Assembly (NCBI GenBank): GCA_023144635.1
Contig: JAGLFH010000041.1
Location: 62,001-126,000 of the forward strand
Length of the DNA stretch: 64,000 nucleotides
Direction: 5' to 3'
From: Candidatus Auribacterota bacterium
Lineage (GTDB): Bacteria > Auribacterota > JAFGBW01 > JAFGJP01
Position numbers and translations under genes: made by a program. The notes beneath the pieces were generated by a model. That model was given only the letters and a program-made list of their open reading frames with translations. It had not been told where the DNA came from and made no database searches. This document shows positions 60,618 through 64,000 of this stretch, piece after piece. Numbering within the stretch: position 1 is the stretch's first letter; each line of letters opens with the position of its first letter.

Positions 60618-61406
60618 ATGAATGAAATGAAAAAAGTGAATATTCTTGGAGTAAATATAAACCGTATAAATATGGCTAATGCAGTAAAAGTAGTTTCAGG
60701 CTGTATAGATAGTCATCAAAAAATATTTATAGCTGTTCCCAATGTCTTTGTCGTTACAGAATGCAATAAAGATAAAGAATACAAAAAAACGATCTTATCT
60801 GCAGATATTGCATTTCCTGATGGTTTACCTCTTGTGTGGTCTTCCAGGCTTCTTAACGAGTACACGGGAGGCCGAGTCACAGGCCCTGATTTTTTCGTTG
60901 AGTTCCATAAAATTGCAGAAAAGCAAGGTTACAGTTCCTATTATTTAGGTGGTGGACCGGGAGGTTCTGAAAAAGTCGTTAAAAGCTTAAGAGTAAAACA
61001 TCCTGCCCTGAAGATTGCAGGCAATTTCTCCCCCCAATTTGGAGAGTTACCCGATGATCTGAACAATAAGATCATCGAGGGGATCAACGCTGTTAAACCT
61101 AACATCCTTTGGGTTGGCATGGGAGCCCCAAGGCAGGAACTATGGATTTACAAAAATTTGAAAAAGTTGGATGTAAATGTTGCTATTGGTGTAGGGGCTG
61201 TTTTTGATTATGAAGCCGGTAAAACTAAACGAGCACCTCTCTGGATGCAAAAGATCGGGATGGAATGGTCCTACAGGATCATTTGCCAGGACCCAACTTT
61301 GTTCTGGAGAAAAAGATATTATGCCTATTTATGGGAATTTATTTTCCCTGTATTTTTGCAAGCAATCAGACAAAGAATATTTAAAATAAGAGAGGACAAA
61401 AGATGA
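60618..61406 (+). CDS. WecG/TagA/CpsF family glycosyltransferase (GT26)
   Basis: A 262-residue GT26 enzyme. It has FPDGLPLVWSSRLL, GGRVTGPDFF, YYLGGGPGGSEKVVKSL, ILWVGMGAPRQELWIYKN and NVAIGVGAVFDYEAGKTKRAP, all family landmarks. These enzymes add N-acetylmannosaminuronic acid or related sugars to a polyprenyl-diphosphate sugar. ATG codons at 60618 and 60627 are both in frame; the GGGGA at 60612 favours 60627. It overlaps the epimerase gene by 4 bp. Confidence 0.93.
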   Translation: MNEMKKVNILGVNINRINMANAVKVVSGCIDSHQKIFIAVPNVFVVTECNKDKEYKKTILSADIAFPDGLPLVWSSRLLNEYTGGRVTGPDFFVEFHKIAEKQGYSSYYLGGGPGGSEKVVKSLRVKHPALKIAGNFSPQFGELPDDLNNKIIEGINAVKPNILWVGMGAPRQELWIYKNLKKLDVNVAIGVGAVFDYEAGKTKRAPLWMQKIGMEWSYRIICQDPTLFWRKRYYAYLWEFIFPVFLQAIRQRIFKIREDKR

Positions 61407-62548
61407 ATGAAAATATCTTAATAACTGGTGGTGCAGGTTTTATAGGGAGCTACACAGCTAATGCTCTAATAGATAAGGGATATGATGTTACTGTTTTTGA
61501 TAATCTAAGCAGCCAGGTACACCCTGATCCGGAAGCCTCTCTATCACGTCTCAGCCCGAAGGTAAAATTTATTAAGGGTGATGTACGAAACCACGGGGAA
61601 ATGGAAAAAGCTATTGATGGAATAGATGTTATTTACCATTTTGCTGCAGAAACCGGCGTAGGACAATCCATGTATGAGATCGAAAGATATACAGACGTAA
61701 CCATTCAGGGGACCGCCGTTCTTTGTGAATGCCTGGCCAAAAGCAAGAACCGTGCAAAAAAGGTAGTTCTTTCTTCATCAAGAGCTGTTTATGGTGAAGG
61801 AACATACCTTTGCAAACTCTGCGGGAATGTATCTCCTGACCCTAGAACACTCGATCAGCTTCAAAATGGTATATGGGACCCTGTTTGCCCCGGTTGTCAT
61901 AATAAAATTGTCCCTTTACCATGCAAAGAGACAGCTTCTCAAAAACCTACTTCTTTTTATGGACTGACAAAAAAAGTTCAGGAAGATCTGCTAAAGATGA
62001 TGTCAGATACTTATCACATTCCTGTGATCATTTTCCGCTACTTTAATGTATTTGGTCCCGGACAAGCACTTTCCAATCCATATACAGGCGTTTTAACGAT
62101 CTTTACTTCTTTGCTGCTTGCAGGGAAGGAAATAGAGATTTATGAAGACGGTCACATGCAAAGAGATTTTGTTCCTGTCAGAGAAATCATTAGCGCTAAC
62201 CTGAAAGCATTAGAAATAGAACAGCTGGGAACCGTAACATGCAATGTAGGGACAGGTGTACAAAAAACTATCTTAGAACTAGCTGAAACCTTAAAAAAAG
62301 AAACCAAGAGCTCCAGCAACATGACTTTTTCTAACCGATACCGGGCAGGTGATATCCGCCATTGCTATGCTGACATGTCTAAAGCAAGCCAGTTTATTGA
62401 CATACCGTCCGAAGATAACTTCTATCAAGAAATCAAAGATCTGGTCTTATGGATCAAAGAGGGAAAGGTAGAAATAGATCTTCCTAAATCTATAGATGAG
62501 CTCTCACGTTTCGGATTAACAAACAAAGCCAAACAAAATAATCTTTAA
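61403..62548 (+). CDS. NAD-dependent epimerase with zinc-ribbon insertion (dTDP-rhamnose 4-epimerase-like)
   Basis: A 381-residue extended short-chain dehydrogenase. LITGGAGFIGSYTANALI is the NAD loop, SSSRAVYGEG holds the serine and SFYGLTKKVQEDLL holds the Tyr-xxx-Lys pair. A 29-residue insertion has Cys137, Cys140, Cys162 and Cys165 in two CxxC pairs, probably binding zinc. This insertion is familiar from dTDP-L-rhamnose 4-epimerases (6-deoxy-talose formation). It would supply a sugar nucleotide for the polysaccharide. The start overlaps the WecG-family gene (ATGA). Confidence 0.85.
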   Translation: MNENILITGGAGFIGSYTANALIDKGYDVTVFDNLSSQVHPDPEASLSRLSPKVKFIKGDVRNHGEMEKAIDGIDVIYHFAAETGVGQSMYEIERYTDVTIQGTAVLCECLAKSKNRAKKVVLSSSRAVYGEGTYLCKLCGNVSPDPRTLDQLQNGIWDPVCPGCHNKIVPLPCKETASQKPTSFYGLTKKVQEDLLKMMSDTYHIPVIIFRYFNVFGPGQALSNPYTGVLTIFTSLLLAGKEIEIYEDGHMQRDFVPVREIISANLKALEIEQLGTVTCNVGTGVQKTILELAETLKKETKSSSNMTFSNRYRAGDIRHCYADMSKASQFIDIPSEDNFYQEIKDLVLWIKEGKVEIDLPKSIDELSRFGLTNKAKQNNL

Positions 62549-62619
62549 ATATATTCTTTCTTTCAATAAAAGTTAACTAAAAAATTATATTAAACAATTT
62601 TTTAAGGGGAAATAATAAC

Positions 62620-63360
62620 ATGAATAAAATATCTATTCTTTTCTTAACAATTCTCATCTTTTTCCTTACCATTTTATATTCTAATTTTATTTTCCATGAT
62701 CCTGATACGATCTTATGGCTGTGCAGGGAAGACGGCATGGTGGAGTATCTTGGATCCATTTCATTTTTAATAGCTTCTATTATCTTTTTTTCATTATATT
62801 TCAAGGATAAGGAAAAAAATGATTTTATTTTATTTAAAACCAAAAAAAATGTATTTTACCTTCTTCTTGGTCTTGCTTTCTTTTTCGCATTTGCAGAAGA
62901 AATAAGCTGGGGACAAAGAATTTTTAACTTCGGAACACCTGAAATAATGGATGAAATCAACAGGCAAAGTGAATTTAACATTCACAACATAAACATTTTT
63001 CATGGAGGAGATGAGCAGAACATAAGGAAACCTTTTTTTGAGCTTTTTTTGAACATTGATCGCCTTTTCAGCTTTTTTTGGCTTTCTTTTTGTTTTCTTG
63101 TTCCTGTTATGAATAAATATGTGCCGCCTTTTTCCCGCTGGCTTAAAAAAATAAATCTGCCAATAGTTCCCATATGGTTTGGTGTATTCTTTCTTGTAAA
63201 TTACATCCTCTCAAAATATTTTGAGAGGAATATTCCGGGATTTTTACACCACTCTTTAACCGAGTTAAAGGAAAGCGGGTTTGCTTTTCTATTCTTTTTG
63301 CTGAGCATTTATTTCTATCATGCAAAAAATATTAAATCATCCGCTATTAAGGAAAGTTAG
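62620..63360 (+). CDS. uncharacterised membrane protein with EEISWGQR motif
   Basis: A 246-residue protein with about six or seven membrane spans. Between spans, residues near 87-115 read FAEEISWGQRIFNF, TPEIMDEINRQSEFNIHN, a strongly conserved segment in a family of unknown function, with charged and polar residues (Glu, Trp, Gln, Arg, His, Asn) that could line an active site in the membrane. AAGGGG lies upstream. It is the last gene of the polysaccharide cluster, 71 bp after the epimerase, so it may take part in the pathway, but this is not established. Confidence 0.7.
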   Translation: MNKISILFLTILIFFLTILYSNFIFHDPDTILWLCREDGMVEYLGSISFLIASIIFFSLYFKDKEKNDFILFKTKKNVFYLLLGLAFFFAFAEEISWGQRIFNFGTPEIMDEINRQSEFNIHNINIFHGGDEQNIRKPFFELFLNIDRLFSFFWLSFCFLVPVMNKYVPPFSRWLKKINLPIVPIWFGVFFLVNYILSKYFERNIPGFLHHSLTELKESGFAFLFFLLSIYFYHAKNIKSSAIKES

Positions 63361-63384
63361 TGGTTTCTTTTTTTCTAAAATCCT

Positions 63385-63403
63385 CTGCTGCTTTCCGCAG
63401 CAG
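63385..63403. terminator. weak hairpin between convergent genes
   Basis: CTGCTGC (63385-63391) and GCAGCAG (63397-63403) pair around 5 nt, between the end of the membrane protein gene and the end of the minus-strand gene. No long T-tract follows on either strand, so its role as terminator is only suggested. Confidence 0.4.
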
Positions 63404-63418
63404 CTTACGCTTTTAAAA

Positions 63419-64000
63419 TCAACTGATAGCTTCACCGCTTGTGCTTGTAAAGTGAACTTCTCCCTCTGTAAAAATCACCTCGCCATCAGTAATAGCAACA
63501 TTACCTTCAATTGCTGTTACACCATCTGTACTTGAATAATCAGTATTATATCCTACTTCTATAATAACTATCTTACCATCATCTAGAATAACATCCTCTT
63601 CCAGTACAGTATTCTGAACAAGCAGATTATCTCCTGTCTGTGTTTCATTATCATCATAAGCACTTTGAACCTCATTAAAATCTTTTAAAGATTGTGGATT
63701 GCGCACTTTGTTACTGTTAGAAGCTTTTGTTGTACTAGATGCAATATTTGAAAGAGCGGAAATGTTTCCAACATTATCAAATATTTTTGCAGCAAAATAA
63801 TATGTTGTCTCCGTTGAAAGTCCTTTTATATTGAAAAAAGCAGTTGTTCCACTTGCACCGGGCTCTGGTTCATTATTAATATGAGATGCACTATTCCAGT
63901 TTAGATCTGTAATAGGAGATGTTGAAAATCTTATATCATAACTATTATCTACTCCTTCTAAATAAGGAGTAGTCCACTTTAATCTTATAGAAGTATGGTT
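63419..64000 (-). CDS. fibronectin type III domain protein, 5' end beyond window
   Basis: The minus-strand frame is open from the right edge to a TGA at 63419-63421, giving 193 residues and no start in the window. Residues encoded at 63740-64000 form an Fn3 domain (IRLKWTTPYLEGVDNSYDIRFS, GLSTETTYYFAAKIFDNVGN, ISALSNIASSTT). After it comes an acidic beta-rich tail (EDVILDDGKIVIIEVGYNTD, EGNVAITDGEVIFTEGEVHF). Such composition fits a secreted or surface protein. There is no sorting motif at its end. It probably is the tail of a longer cell-surface protein. Confidence 0.8.
   Translation of the reverse strand, partial: NHTSIRLKWTTPYLEGVDNSYDIRFSTSPITDLNWNSASHINNEPEPGASGTTAFFNIKGLSTETTYYFAAKIFDNVGNISALSNIASSTTKASNSNKVRNPQSLKDFNEVQSAYDDNETQTGDNLLVQNTVLEEDVILDDGKIVIIEVGYNTDYSSTDGVTAIEGNVAITDGEVIFTEGEVHFTSTSGEAIS

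Overview
The window is AT-rich chromosomal DNA (roughly 30 % G+C by eye) from a bacterium with an outer membrane. A Wza-type export protein, a beta-barrel protein ending in Phe and a Wzc-type kinase support this. It also carries an archaeal/vacuolar-type (V/A) ATPase with the DUF2764 gene, an arrangement known from Spirochaetes, Bacteroidetes and Chlamydiae/PVC-like lineages. DUF4143 ATPases, a GxxExxY protein, a four-helix-bundle (S23/IVS-like) protein and many short-word repeats between genes are typical of uncultivated phyla such as Omnitrophota. I cannot fix the phylum. I saw no rRNA, tRNA or CRISPR.

Region A (1-18.6 kb, all minus strand, tightly packed with several ATGA overlaps) is a biosynthetic cluster. 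It holds four B12-binding radical SAM proteins (one cut by the left edge), one radical SAM/SPASM protein, three asparagine-synthetase homologues (one without its glutaminase nucleophile), a DegT-type aminotransferase, GT4 and GT2 glycosyltransferases, a polysaccharide deacetylase, a methyltransferase, a pyruvyltransferase-family protein and a small membrane protein. It most likely makes or decorates an unusual surface glycan carrying amide and C-methyl groups; the product is unknown.

Region B (18.7-27.5 kb) is accessory: two DUF4143 ATPases, a GxxExxY gene inside imperfect inverted repeats, an unknown gene paired with a winged-helix regulator, a TauE/SafE permease, a VapBC toxin-antitoxin pair with a clear tandem operator, a membrane protein/FHA pair, and a four-helix-bundle gene bordered by CTAG-type repeats.

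Region C (27.5-39.8 kb, minus strand) is the V/A-ATPase operon, transcribed E, DUF2764, A, B, D, I, K. The K ring subunit keeps the Thr/Gln/Gln/Glu set of the sodium-binding Enterococcus NtpK. Upstream on the same strand lie two paralogous multi-TM sensor-like proteins that end in a histidine-kinase dimerisation domain with no ATPase domain, then a thiolase.

Region D (40.1-63.4 kb, plus strand) is a Wzx/Wzy-type exopolysaccharide cluster. It holds an initiating polyprenyl glycosylphosphotransferase, a PpiC/SurA-like lipoprotein, a HAMP protein, a putative membrane metallopeptidase, a secreted SLH-like/pseudopilin-like protein, an outer-membrane barrel, Wza, Wzz-BY-kinase, several glycosyltransferases, a flippase, a pyruvyltransferase/FrhB pair, a polymerase, WecG/TagA, an epimerase and a membrane protein. 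A decayed methyltransferase gene lies inside it. The right edge cuts a minus-strand gene with a fibronectin type III domain.
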